From: Ornithodoros turicata
Lineage: Eukaryota > Arthropoda > Arachnida > Ixodida > Argasidae
NCBI RefSeq assembly: GCF_037126465.1
Contig: NW_026999468.1
Span: forward strand, 1-64,000
Reading direction: 5' to 3'
DNA length: 64,000 nucleotides
The position numbers were made by a program, and so were the translations under genes. Shown here piece after piece: positions 1 through 10,954 of this stretch. Each line of letters starts with the position of its first letter. Position 1 is the first letter of the stretch. Under the pieces are notes generated by a model. The model was given only the letters and a program-made list of their open reading frames with translations, ran no database searches and was not told where the DNA came from.

Positions 1-149
1 AGTACGTGGATTAGTACTCCACTACAGGTACGAGGCAAAGCAAGATTCCACGTCAAACTACAGCATAGAGAGGCTGAACTGAATCTCTATGTCGTAGCTG
101 GTTGCGGCGTAAGCCTGGGAACGTCTGGGAACTTCAGTCACAGGGATTA

Positions 150-800
150 ATACGGTCGCCGCAACAGAGTGTCAAGCCTTGCTGGACGAGTTCAATAATG
201 TTTTCCAGGGCAGGATGGTTGGACATGAAGGAAATCCTATACCTATACTGACGTACAGCGGGATGCTGCTCCGAAATTCCTGAAGAGCACCGTGACCCTT
301 AGCATCAAGACATGATGTTCACAAAGAGCTTAGCAAGCTTCAGGATCAAGGAATTCTGGAACCTGTTTCTTCTTCGCTCTGGGCTACGCCTCTTGTAACT
401 GTGTGCAAACAGGATGGCACACTTCGATAGTGTGTGGGGATTCCGAAGTACTGTGGACGACAGTGGACGACATGCTCGGTATTGTCCAGGGGGGTAAGAT
501 ATTATCCAAGCTAGATCTTCAGCAGGCCTACCAGCAGCTTCGTGTGGACAGACCCACGTCAGAACTACTTACCTTGAACACGCACAAAGGACTCCTCCGG
601 GTCACTCGCTTACCTTTTGATGTATCCGTGGCTCCGATCGTCTTTCGGAGATGCATGGACACGCTACTCTCTGGATGGGTGGGCTTCAGAGCCTAGTTCG
701 ACGGCATTTTAATAACGGGATCCACTAAGGAAGAGCACAGAAAACGTCTGCGTGCAGTATAGCGAGGGTGCACTCTTTTTGCCTCCTGGAAAACAAAAAT
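150..800 (+). pseudogene. Gypsy-type retrotransposon reverse transcriptase, decayed
   Basis: Three-frame reading gives a Gypsy pol segment. The start resembles the pre-RT spacer (LDEFNNVFQGRM near 187), then EPVSSSLWATPLV, then a long RT stretch with SKLDLQQAYQQLRVD and TRLPFDVSVAPIVFRR inside the open segment 403-696. In active elements the palm core follows as Y-x-D-D; here the equivalent reads FDGIL just after a stop at 694, so a catalytic aspartate is lost. Several frameshifts and stops occur upstream of 403 and after 700. No LTR, RNase H or integrase is visible beside it, and the window edge cuts the left side. RT family membership is clear; the exact clade is an inference. Confidence 0.8.
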
Positions 801-939
801 GTGACGTTGTGCATGAATTATATTCTGCTGTGTAGGGCTGTTTCGACCCACAAATAATCTCATGGGGTGTAAAAGTGATAGAGGCAATTTAGGTGGCTGT
901 CGACATAAGTGGCATCAGTGGTCAGCTTGTGAATTAATT

Positions 940-1200
940 CTGAGTAGTATAGATATGGGCCGTGGGAAAAGCAGGATCACTGGTAGACACATTTATTGAC
1001 CCTTGGGCCGACTGCGTGAATGGAGGGCTGCCCATGCGCTTATCGTCGCACATTTTTCCACCTGGGCCCACTTCACTCACAAATTTTTTGTGAGCAAACA
1101 GCTGTGCGGTGGGTGGTTTACATGCAAGTATAGATATGCAAAGGGCATCCATACACAAAAGTACAAGTGGAAATATATTTATTAATGCCTATGGTGTAAT
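940..1200 (+). repeat. Dispersed repeat, copy 1 (also at 63.6 kb)
   Basis: The stretch with CATGCGCTTATCGT, CCACCTGGGC, AGCTGTGCGGTGGG and GCAAGTATAGATATGCAAAG, followed by an ACAAAAG-x-ACAAGTG tail, recurs in the same order near 63,660-63,930. It has no credible coding content. It behaves as an interspersed repeat whose ends I could not define. Confidence 0.75.
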
Positions 1201-1432
1201 GCCAATCTGTGAAAGGGAAAAATCCAGCTGAAAAACCTGAAACAGAAGAAACACAATACAACACATTCCATATAATAAAGAATATACTTACTTATTACAG
1301 GTACAATGCAATAGCATTGAAGACAGGGCCAGGTTTCACCAACGCTGGTTAACTTTGAACCGAGATCAAGGATTACTTAAACTTGAAGTTAACATCAATT
1401 ATTTTTTACAAACGTTAGTTGATGACGTGATG
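1201..1432. other. Unannotated spacer
   Basis: AT-rich sequence between the dispersed repeat and the small LTR element. I see no gene or repeat boundary here other than the target duplication at its right end. Confidence 0.4.
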
Positions 1433-1436
1433 AATG

Positions 1437-1575
1437 TGTAGCGGTTCCAGCGCCATCGCCATTCAGCGCCATCGCTATCCTCTCGTGCCGAGCCATTGCC
1501 CGCGCGATTTCCGCTGGAATAAAATCACTTATTGAATATCACGCAACATGAAGGCTGTCCCGCCTGTTTCCTTCA
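1437..1575 (+). repeat. 5' LTR
   Basis: 139-bp TG...CA repeat, 16 bp longer than the 3' LTR because CAGCGCCATCGCCATT is duplicated near its start. A TGGTAACCCGG string follows at about 1578 in the primer-binding-site position; the priming tRNA is not identified. Confidence 0.85.
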
Positions 1576-1657
1576 TTTGGTAACCCGGACGTGAGCTTGA
1601 CGGAATCTCAACCAACACCTCCGACCATCCCTCCCGGGCAGGACGTTCCATCACACA

Positions 1658-2462
1658 GTGATGGGGCTCATCAACCTGTACTGCACGCACTCACCGTCAA
1701 GATCCCCGTTTTGGCTGGCTGACCCAGTCCTCTGGTTCGCCAACATTGAGGCACAGTTCGCACTCCGCGGTATTACTGCCCAGTTGACGAAATTCTATCA
1801 CGTCGTTGGAGCGCTCGGGCCAAACGACGCTGCTGAGGTGTGGGACATCATCACCGTTCCGCCCACGAAGCGCCCATACGACGCCCTCAAAACAGCCTTG
1901 ACCCGTCGTACCACAGCTTCTGAACAAGAGCGCCTCCGCCAGCTGCTCACCGCTGAAGTCCTCGGCGACAGGAGACCCTCCCAACTCCTCTGTCGCATGC
2001 AGCAAGTCTTGGGCGATCGTGCTTCAGCTGTAGACGAATCGATTTTGCGCGAGCTGTTCTTACAGCGATTTCCGAACACCGTGCGCATGATCCTCACGAC
2101 GTCCTCCACTGTGTCCCTGGAAGCCTTGGCGGAGATGGCGGAAGATCATGGATATTACTCCACCAGCCATTTCTGCAGTGTCTTCATTCAGCGCCCCCGT
2201 TACCCCCACCTTAGCTGACTTTCAAGCTCTTCGTGATGAGGTGGCGCGACTCACTACCATGATCTCCACCTCGCTTCAGCTTAGCCATCGTCCCCGAAGC
2301 CCCAGGCCCCGCAGCCCTCGCCGCGTCGGTCGTTGCCGCAGCCCCTTGCGCCTGCAGTCTACCGACTCCACAGAGTGTTGGTATCACCAAAACTTCGGTG
2401 ACAACGCCCGCAACTGTCAGCGTCCTTGTTCCCACTTGGGAAACGGGAGCGTCAGCAACTGA
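1658..2462 (+). pseudogene. gag: Gypsy gag (capsid plus zinc-knuckle region)
   Basis: The first frame (1658-2218) has the usual arthropod Gypsy gag order: FWLADPVLWFANIEAQF, then LRQLLTAEVLGDRRPSQLL, then LRELFLQRFPNTVRMIL. Near 2150-2220 the reading moves to another frame (2148-2462), which carries the linker and a nucleic-acid-binding motif beginning CWYHQNFGDNARNC. The frameshift means no intact polyprotein. Gag would assemble the element's cytoplasmic particle. The ATG at 1658 or the one just after it cannot be separated on sequence alone. Confidence 0.8.
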
Positions 2463-2680
2463 CGGCGATCTGTCTCGCTGACGCAGCTATCAGCCGTCCA
2501 CGTCTTTTCTTCATCACCGACCGCTGCTCCGGCACGCGGTTTCTAGTGGACACTGGCGCTGAGGTGTGCGTCATTCCAGCTTCCGCTGACGACATTCGAT
2601 GCTGCGCATCAACGGGAAGGACGACTAAGTTTCTATTGACCGGTTTGAGCCGGCTTACACGGAAGCCTTCCCGCAGCTAG
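2426..2680 (+). pseudogene. Retroviral-type aspartic protease fragment
   Basis: The protein contains FLVDTGAEVCVIPAS with the catalytic Asp at about 2549, the D-T/S-G signature of LTR-element proteases, preceded by LFFITDRCSGTR. The domain stops after about 84 residues and the frame closes; the flap and C-terminal part are only partly present. It lies in a different frame from the zinc knuckle just upstream, so it would not be made as one polyprotein. Confidence 0.8.
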
Positions 2681-2834
2681 GCTACACCATTTCTCAGCCC
2701 GAAGTGCCTGCCAGTCCCTGCCCTACCGAGTCCATCCGCCAGCTCCCACCACGCCGCCAGCTGTCCTGGGCGCCGGTACTCTGCACACACCATTCATGGA
2801 CTTCGCCCATTCACTAGGGGGGGGGGGGGGCTGC

Positions 2835-2957
2835 TGTAGCGGTTCCAGCGCCATCGCTATCCTCTCGTGCAGAGCCGTTGCGGGCGCGATCTCCACTGGA
2901 ATAACATCACTTATTGAATATCACGCAACATGAAGGTTGTCCCGCCTGTTTCCTTCA
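2835..2957 (+). repeat. 3' LTR
   Basis: 123-bp partner of the 5' LTR, directly after the G-run and ending in CA before the AATG duplication. A few substitutions and one 16-bp length difference separate the two LTRs, so the insertion is not brand new. Confidence 0.85.
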
Positions 2958-3072
2958 AATGTTTCAGCGACAACAACTCCCTTTAGTGAGGCACAGTTAA
3001 TCGTTAATTGTTATGTTTAGGGCAGTGTGTTTTCGGATAAAACACTGTAAAACCCGTTTTACCCCCGGTTTG

Positions 3073-3155
3073 CATCATCATCATCATCACTTAGGTTACA
3101 TCCTGAAAAAAAAAAGAACGAAACCTGAAAATGAGGTGGTGGTGGTGGTGGTGAC
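3073..3155 (+). repeat. Two trinucleotide microsatellites
   Basis: (CAT)n at about 3073-3090 and (GGT)n at about 3134-3152, separated by an A-run. Confidence 0.8.
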
Positions 3156-3422
3156 GTAAAACCGGCTGGCGGTTGTTGGCCTCACGAATATGGGCTGCGT
3201 CACGACTGTAGCCAGGATGAGATTGCAAAGGTGCCAACTAAGGTACCAGTACGGCACTGGAGGATGTTAAGCATTGGAGACTCAGGATAGCTGTCCCGTA
3301 TCTTGTCTCAATCTCAGATGCGTGAAGTGTTTTTATTTTGTATTTTCTACCCGAAAATCAACTTTTCCACCCGATATCACGCGATTTTCAAAAACATAAA
3401 ACCCGAAAACACAGGACCTTAC

Positions 3423-3566
3423 GTAGGAAGGGAGTTGCCTCAGGACAGAAGCCGCCGATATTTCGAACAGAGACTGTTCTTCTTCTGAGAAGCTTCTTGC
3501 TCAGAAGAAGAACAGTCTCTGTTCGAAATATCGGCGTCTTCTGTCCTGAGGCAACTCCCTTCCTAC
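3423..3566. repeat. Near-perfect 67-bp-arm inverted repeat
   Basis: Left arm 3423-3489 starts GTAGGAAGGGAGTTGCC and right arm 3500-3566 ends GGCAACTCCCTTCCTAC, with a ~10-base loop. The arms include GATATTTCGAACAGAGAC and its complement. The right arm continues into ATCTCTACCGGTTCGCTGG, which is absent on the left. That looks like two 3' ends of one repeat family meeting head to head. An origin in a Penelope-like tail is possible but not proven. Confidence 0.8.
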
Positions 3567-4608
3567 ATCTCTACCGGTTCGCTGGATTTATACCCATCTA
3601 AGGACCTTATGTATGTTCGATGGGGAACGCCAAAGTACCGCCTTGTTGTATCCGCGATAGAAACTTCGTGAGTGCAGATTATTTCTCCTGCAAACTGTGT
3701 AAACATGAACGCATCACTCCCCTCTACAGCTATCGCTTGTCAACACTAGACAAGTTTGCTGACCAGAAAGTAAATTTATCTCTTGCACGAGACACTCTCT
3801 TTTTTGATCCCCGCTTTTGGTGAAAGGCATTTCAACGTTGAGGTTGGTCGTCGCAAGGACGCATCTCTAAATGGCATGCCATGAACCTCAAATAAATAGT
3901 AAATAGTAGCGATACTAAGTCCCAGTAGGGTTCCAGTAGTAAATGGTAAGATACGTGAAAGTGGGACAGCAGATTGAGAACAGAAGTGCAACATATAATT
4001 AAACGAAAACACTTTCATTTTGTGTTCCCTTGCAGTATGTACTAATGCAACTCTCCCCGCATTCGCAAAGGAGGTGGCGGGTACAAGGTATACGAAGCCA
4101 CAGCCAGCCTGGAAGGCCACGGCCCGCAGAGTAAAAATTACGATGCCAATGGTCTCACAGCGTAAACATTACGAAGTGTATTTGCACGCACATACAGTGT
4201 GCGGAGCAAGAGCATGCGCACAGCCGAGAAAAGGGGAAAAATTGCCAGAGTATAGTTGCACATTCCCTGTTTACAAAGGCCCCAGTACTGTCAGAAGCAG
4301 TGTATACATCTTCACGAGCTGAGGCGATTTAATCGGCTGAAGTAGAGGTGTAGTCGATAACAGTTCGGCCGTCACCTATGTGCGCGTTTTCGTTGAAAAC
4401 CTCAGTTATCTCCCTCGTCCATCTATCTATCATGTGCTCGATATGCATCGACGTGCCAAATGTACATTGTATCACCCACATAGCGATCATTATACGGCTT
4501 TAGGAAGCGGTTTCCTTTCTTTAAATGTCGTATCTGTCTTAATACTGCAGTATAGACGATATTTAAAAAATAAACCCTATACATCAGGCAGAGCGACGGT
4601 AGTCCTTT
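3567..4608. other. No recognisable gene
   Basis: Only short reading frames without family motifs. No repeat boundary was recognised. Confidence 0.4.
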
Positions 4609-4695
4609 CATAGGGAATGCTGCTGCTGCTGATGATGATGATGATTAGTATTTTAATGGCGCAGTAGCGACGGAGGCTATAACCATAGGGAATGC
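4609..4695 (-). mobile_element. 63-bp truncated retroposon tail with 12-bp target duplication
   Basis: CATAGGGAATGC occurs at 4609-4620 and 4684-4695. Between them lie (TGC)n(TGA)n and a short unique stretch (4621-4683). Read on the minus strand, the insert ends ATTAAAATACTAATCATC followed by ATC/AGC repeats, the form expected of a 5'-truncated LINE or SINE 3' end. Confidence 0.8.
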
Positions 4696-6319
4696 AAAAA
4701 AGAGAAAAAGCTGGGCGGTAGTGAGAAACAGGTCCGCTCCATACTTTCAATTGTATGTCGTTGACCGTGGGTATATGCATGCGTAACGTTGCTTGATTAA
4801 TCTTTCCCAACATCGTGTGCAGAATGTCAGAAAGTGCTCGTCTTTAACTCGTTGTCATTATACCATTGGTGTAAATAGGATTAAAGTGGAGGCATCACGC
4901 CCTGCGCCGTTTCACCCCTGGGTAATCCTTGAACGATATACGTGCAACTGCTACAGCGAACCATAATCTTGGGGTAAATTACTATCATTGGCCATCGAAA
5001 TATTCGCTGCTGGTGACCCCAATATCATGCGTTGTCAGAAGCAATATTGCTAATTTTCTGGGTTGTTTAGGGTTGCTGAACGAAGAGAAAAACCAGAGTA
5101 ACTTGCCGAAAAAGCGCAGCACTGGGCTGCGTACTGTGCTCTTAGTACGATGACCAGGGGTAGCTAAGACAAATTTGGCAAATTTGATAGCTTTCACAAT
5201 CGGCAGAAAGCTATAATTATTATCTTAATTAACTCAAAACATGATCAGCCTAGAGGGACCAGGAAGACGAAAAGTGTGCAGGATCAGTGAGCCTGTACAC
5301 ACTGCTCTTCCACTCGACTCAATGGCATTTGCTCGCCTGTCTGCCTTCAAGCTTTTCAGTCCCGGCAGATAGGTAGGCAATACCAATGACCCAAACGGCA
5401 GTACAGTGAAGTTGCATCCTCGTTGTAATAAGCAAACCCTTGTGCATGATACAGCTGTGTTGCCGTCCATGTTGGCTGTGGCTATCTATGCCTTCTACCC
5501 ACCAGCTCCTTCGCCACTGCCGGTTAGCTATATTAAGAAAATACGAGGCAAATGAATACAAAAGGAAATTGCTTTCTTTTAATCCTGCGTTCTACTTCTG
5601 TTCTCACACTGTTGTCCTATTTTAAATTAGTTTACAATTTGCTAATTACAGACGACTTATCTATTTCTACTATTTCCATGAAGTGCAGTTTAATGCCATG
5701 CCTTTGCAAGGTATATCTAAACAGGTAGCGCAACTCACATAGGCCCCTGTGTCTTCAGAATGACACCATGATAGAGACGGTCAGATTGTAAATAAATGAC
5801 GTCAGAGGTGACGTCAGCAGCACGAATAATAAGTAGTGCATAATTAGTCATGGCACGTTTACGTTCGCGTACTTCGTTTCCGTTCTATTGCCTTTTCCTC
5901 ACCCAGGCAACAATACCAGACCAGAACACAGAAAAATAAATCATATCAGGTTTAATGAAATATATCCATTTGAAATGCATATAGTTATCACAGATACTGA
6001 CTGCTCCAAACAGAAAGGCATTGTGATGACCACACAGAAATGAGGAAGGATCACTTAACCCTCTATTCAACACATTTTTCGTGTGACTTGAAAAATATAT
6101 TTCACATTATTTTTCAATTCAGAGCGTCAAAGTGGGACAGAAAAATAAATATGAAGCCCGAAATCATGTCAGTTATGGCGGTATGGGATGGTGCCAAATT
6201 TGGCACTTCGTGCAACTAGGGGTCCATATATTGCACAAACATACCTTCCTGTGCAACTCTATGCATGTTCATGAGACACGTCTATGTCTAAGTGAAAGAC
6301 ATGGAATAAACACATTCAG
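4696..6319. other. No recognisable gene; two CRE-like palindromes
   Basis: Short frames only. Two TGACGTCA palindromes at 5797-5804 and 5809-5816 form a tight direct repeat (TGACGTCAG-AGG-TGACGTCAG). There is no adjacent coding exon, so promoter function is unproven. Confidence 0.4.
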
Positions 6320-7096
6320 TGCATGCTTTCGGGATGCATCTTTGCTTGCCAAAATGAGGCCCTCCGCAGCCTTGATAGATGCCATGCTGAGAATATCCGT
6401 CTTGTCACTTCCCACTTCCTCTTACACTCTTCGGTATAGCAGCCACGCTACAACAACAGTCAAATCCAGTATGTGGTAAACAGCCGGAAGTACCACTTTT
6501 TACAGCGCACTTGAACTCTGTATAGGCCAAAGAGTCAGTCCAGTAGATCCACTCCTCCCATATGCTTGTTGTATTGAGTGACTACACTAGGGCACATGAC
6601 AGCAACTGTTTCTTTTTCTTTCCTGTTCCCACATGCTTACTGTCATAACGTTTCCGATTTGTGGAACGAAGAAGCCTGGTCCATGGAAGTTTGAGCAATG
6701 ACATCCAGAACAGTGTCCCAATCAATGCCTCAATTTCTGACTCTTTGAAGCTGGGTGGACAACACTATAGTGGTGCATATATGTTGGTTTCATTCATTTG
6801 AGCACCTGAAATGTGAGGGCAAAACACATCAGGACGTAAGAGACGTTACAAACGAATCTGAACACATAATAAGAAATGTGAACGACAACGTGTAAATTTC
6901 ATACTTTGGGCAGAAAAACCCATCCCAACAGGTCTTATCATCAATAGACAGTGAACGCAGCAACAGAGCACACAGATTTAGACTATCAGTCTGCTTTATC
7001 GTTACTAGATGTATCGAAATCCGAATCATCGCTCTTTATTGGCTGTGCTTTCGCTGCAATAGCTCTTTGTTTGGCATAAAACCTTGATGGATCCAT
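6320..7096 (-). pseudogene. piggyBac-family transposase relic
   Basis: The minus strand starts with MDPSRFYAKQRAI at about 7096 and an acidic SDDSDFDTS stretch. After a large internal deletion it reaches the conserved C-terminal half: VVTQYNKHMGGVDLLD, then LYRVQVRCKKWYFRLF, near 6480-6590. The Asp of GGVD is the third catalytic Asp of the piggyBac DDD core; the first two Asp regions are not seen. A stop directly follows GGVDLLD and more frameshifts follow. Assignment to piggyBac/PGBD is firm from the GGVDL and KKWY blocks. Terminal repeats and TTAA duplications could not be established. Confidence 0.8.
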
Positions 7097-7099
7097 CTC

Positions 7100-7951
7100 A
7101 TTGAAAATGGCGCTGTATGTTGCACGAACTGCCAAATTCGGCACCAACCAGTCACAAGCTCCGACATTCGGTTTATTGAGTGGGAGACCACAGAAAACTG
7201 GTACAGAATGATCATATAATATATACATCACAATACAAAAGAGAATTCAACACGAAAAATCAGCAACCTATCTGTGTTTTCACCACGGTCGCATTGCAAG
7301 TTGGCGCTGTCACGCTGCGCTGGCGCTGGCGCTGTCACGCAGTTGTGGCCAACTTCAACTTCTTTCACTTCGGAAGTTCCTCGAAATAGACCTAGACATA
7401 GGGATATTTCACGGTGTTCGTTGATGACTACGCTATCTATCTAAATCGTCAGACTTGCTATCTCGCGCGTTTCACGTGAGTGTGGCACGTTTTGGGGTTG
7501 GTCCCAAATTTGGGACCTTTCTCACCTAGAGCTATACGTGCACGTAATGATTAGACGTTTGCATTTATTCAATGAGTGGCCATTATAGGTACATTGCAAC
7601 AAAATATGATATCGTTGTCGCACAGCTGATTCCTGCTAACACTCACGCTATCATGGCCGCTCGTGCCATGATTTTTTTTTTTTTTTCGCGGGGCCAGCAA
7701 CGAGGGATGCATTGTTTTCATCTGTTCACACGTGTTAATCTTGGTCTACAGCTCCTAGATGTAAACATCGCGTCCTGTTTAACCCAAAAAGTGTACGAAC
7801 TCCATGTTACAATGCACGGACGCACGGCACGGATACAGAGATGCACGGATAAACACGCCCACTGTGACCCGTGCGCAGGGGAGCAGGATACGGAAATGTA
7901 CTCGGGTGGTAGATGATTTCGCATATGTGCATGTAATTTATGAACCTATTA
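7100..7951. other. No recognisable gene
   Basis: Contains a palindrome GGTCCCAAATTTGGGACC near 7501 that resembles GGTGCCAAATTTGGCAC near 6189, on the other side of the piggyBac relic, and a poly-T at about 7672-7686. Nothing else was recognised. Confidence 0.4.
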
Positions 7952-8451
7952 GTACTGTCAGGGACACTTCTATCTTTCTACTCGTTTCCGTTGCCTCGCT
8001 TCGATAAGCGCCACGCTAGCGGCCAAGGTCGCAAATAAAAAGTGGACTCGTCCAGGGGTGGCCAGGTGCCGACAAGGTATCGCATTGCCGCACGAAGGCG
8101 TTGGAAGGACCGAGTAAAAAACAATAAAGAAAAACATAACAAGGGAAAGCAGACGCGATAACAATGCGCGATCTTCTTGCTCCCTACAAAACAAGGCACG
8201 GCACGTGATAATGGATTAAGATAGTGGTATAATTCCCTCTCACACCGTCTGCTTTCCTTTTGTTACGTTTTCCTTTATTGTTTTTACACGTTTTTTTCCA
8301 ATACCTTCGTGCAGCAATGCGATGCCTCGTCGGCACCCGGCCACCCCCGGACGAGTCCACTTTTTGTTTGCGACCTTGCCCGCTAGCGTGGCGCTTATCG
8401 GAGCGAGACCACTGAAACGAGTAGAAAGTTAGAAGTGGCCCTGACAGTACA
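7952..8451. mobile_element. ~500-bp foldback (long inverted repeat) element
   Basis: The two halves are inverted copies of each other. The left end begins GTACTGTCAGGG and the right end finishes CCCTGACAGTAC. CGCCACGCTAGCGG, GTGGACTCGTCC and the segment around CAATGCGAT also recur inverted. Arms are about 200 bp with a ~90-bp centre. If the repeat proper starts at CTGTCAGGG, TA flanks both ends, as expected for a Tc1/mariner-type MITE. No transposase is encoded. Confidence 0.85.
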
Positions 8452-10511
8452 CACACAACCCATGAACACGTTGTAAGGTTTTTTTTTTTTTTTTTACGAT
8501 CGTATATCTACTACGAACACCCAAGATCGATCGCGCCTCATGATGGTAACCTTGCTGATGGATCTGATTTGGTATACAATGATGGAGTTGTTGCATTCGT
8601 TGATTTCGTATTTTCGCTTCTTTTCCCTACCAGTTTAGATATACCTAGTGCCCTGTATTGCTGTGTCCTTGCGAAAGCCAACCACATCAAGTATGGCTCG
8701 TTCGACTGGGGTTAAAGTGCCTTTCGCAAACATTGGGGATAAAAAAAAAGGAAGAAGTTGCGCCATGAGTAAGAGATAAGATTAGACACGCGCCAGCGAT
8801 AATTGCGCCTGATGTTGATAAGCGATAACTGCAGGGGCGCCTGATTTATTAAATTTTACATGGTATGTTGGAGAAATAAGGTGGTCGTAGTTATCCGCAG
8901 TCCTACTCTGCGGCACGTGCAACATGAAGCCACAGAAATAGGGTGATTCCCCTTACGTGTAAATCTACTTCCAATGACTAATATTGTTATAGGCAGCAGA
9001 CGGTGCTCTCACTACTCTCACGACACCCTCTGCAGCCGCGGAGTTCGTGTGGTGGATACCAAAGCGAGTTCCAGGAGCACGCAGAAGTTTCACGATACAG
9101 TGTCCACAGTGTAAACATGATAAGCCAATCGCCGGATTCCTTTGGAGTGGCTGACGTCACGTTGCTGATATGGCAGCGATACGGAGTCGGAATAGGAGGG
9201 CCCCTACGAATATCTAAAACTCCCTCGGGCGATACTTACGCGCTTCCCATCGGACATGCACAACAATTGGGCAGAAGTGCAGTAGTTTTCGCAGCGTTCG
9301 CCCTCAAGCGTACTGCATTTTTTTTTAAATATGCTCTCGTGTGTGTCCTATTCAAGCAGGTGTACGCGCACATTCTTCTGAAAACGTACGTGACACCTGC
9401 AAGGCAGAGGAATTCCAGGTTGAATATGCTAATCATAAGAAAGCAATGCAATCGCTTCTAATGCTGATGGACAACGTAAACGCCTCCAAAGGATTACGTG
9501 GAACCATGGTAACGCAAACGGCGGAGAGTAACTGTTATGCGCGTGGAACAGTCAAATAGACAAACACAACATCAGCTTCAATGCCTTAGAACATGACCAT
9601 CGTAAGGCATGTGACCAGCAATCAAGCGGTGCTTCTTCAAATCCCGCCGCTGTCTGACTTTTTCGACGACCGCCACAGTGGTAACCAAGTAAAAGACAGC
9701 GAAAATTATCCTCTGCTCATTGAGGAGGATTTTGCGGTCGAATAGAGGTCATAATACAGTTGTCTATAAGACACTTTTCAGAAGCTTTTAAACGAAGCAG
9801 CGCGGGCGATAACATCGCGTAAGCGTGCATGGGGAGGGGGAGATGATTTTATGATTATTTTTAGCCACAGTGCCTGAGCTGCATCCTTGCGCTGTAGAGG
9901 ATTTTTCTTTCGATGCGCGACTAAAACGAATCGCTAAAAAAAGCTGAAGGTGTCAATATTCAGAAGCGTCGGAAATAGACCGTTGGAAAAGGCGTATTGT
10001 TCGAAGAACAGCTTGGCAACACACCGCCTTTCGATGCAAGAAACACTTGCCTCGGAGCTCGTAGTGGAAATCAAGGCGCCTTTCTTACATTTCAGGTTCA
10101 TTGCTTTCCGTCTACAAGTAAACACAAACAACATTTGGTACGGTTCTATATTCACGGGAAGTGAAAGAAACAGTGGATCACCGCCCACCGTATGTCTGAC
10201 GAGACGAAGAAGAAGAAGAGAAAGCTACGACAAGCACTCAGAAGAAGACGACCTAGCCGTGGCGGCATCAACATCAATTGGCTAGAGCTGTGACCTGCCG
10301 GGGCTACACGTTGGTTCTGTGCCAAAAAGCCTACCTGAATCATGGGTATGTCGTGTTTCATAGCCGCATTTTCATTTCACATCGATGTTTCGCTGAACTA
10401 ATTCTCAAAAATCTTCGTCATCGTTCTTCACAGCGGAAAGCGAGATTTCGTGTAAGTAGGAGGTTGATGAACACTTCATCATAAGATACACGGTGAATAC
10501 GCTATTGTGTA
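8452..10511. other. No recognisable gene
   Basis: Poly-T at about 8478-8495, scattered short frames, and an AGAAGA microsatellite near 10,205. The 152-residue frame at 9003-9461 has no family motif and is most likely chance. Confidence 0.4.
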
Positions 10512-10954
10512 CACTCTAAAAACAGTTGCATCGTCGTACACCTTTTTTTGTCAATTTAGATGTATGATCATTAACACAAAAAGACGTACGTCCACATCCA
10601 TCTTCGAATCGGAAGCGATAACTATATCATTCGTGCAATAGTTGGCGCACAGCGTGCTATGCGGTAACTTTCCATTTTCAGAGTTTATATAAATGCATAG
10701 GGACCTATTCCGATCGAACAGAGAGGGGTATAGATCAGTCGTCTGTGCGCCAACCATTGCAACGAATGCCAGGGCTATCGCTTCGGATTCGAAGAGAGAG
10801 GGGGCGTACTTATTTTTGAGTCAATTTTCATATATACAAACTGCCACAAAAAGGCGTACGCCCCCCTCTCCTCGAATCAGAAGCAATAGCCCAGCCATTC
10901 GTGGTAATGGTTGGCGCACAGCGTGCTATGGAATGAAGTACTGTTTTTGGAGTG
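10512..10954. mobile_element. CACTC-type MITE, rearranged copy
   Basis: The left end is CACTCTAAAAACAGT and the right end ACTGTTTTTGGAGTG. The inside has repeated inverted blocks: GTTGGCGCACAGCGTGCTATG twice, GTGCGCCAACCATTGC once, plus GGCGTACGCC-like cores. It looks like one and a half copies of the family found at 11.7 and 36.9 kb. Confidence 0.65.

Larger units (their letters stand above)
1433..2961 (+). mobile_element. Small LTR retrotransposon with 4-bp target duplication and internal deletion
   Basis: Two near-identical direct repeats bound the element: 1437-1575 and 2835-2957. Both start TGTAGCGGTTCCAGCG and end TTTCCTTCA. They are flanked by AATG at 1433-1436 and 2958-2961, a 4-bp target-site duplication as expected for Gypsy-like integrases. 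Inside are gag and protease coding pieces in three frames, then a jump to a short pol tail and a run of 14 G (2817-2830) in the polypurine-tract position. Reverse transcriptase, RNase H and integrase are absent, so this is an internally deleted copy about 1.5 kb long. Confidence 0.9.

Noticed and set aside
9003..9461. 152-residue open frame
   Set aside because: No family motif, no splice or promoter context, and composition like surrounding non-coding DNA; most likely chance.
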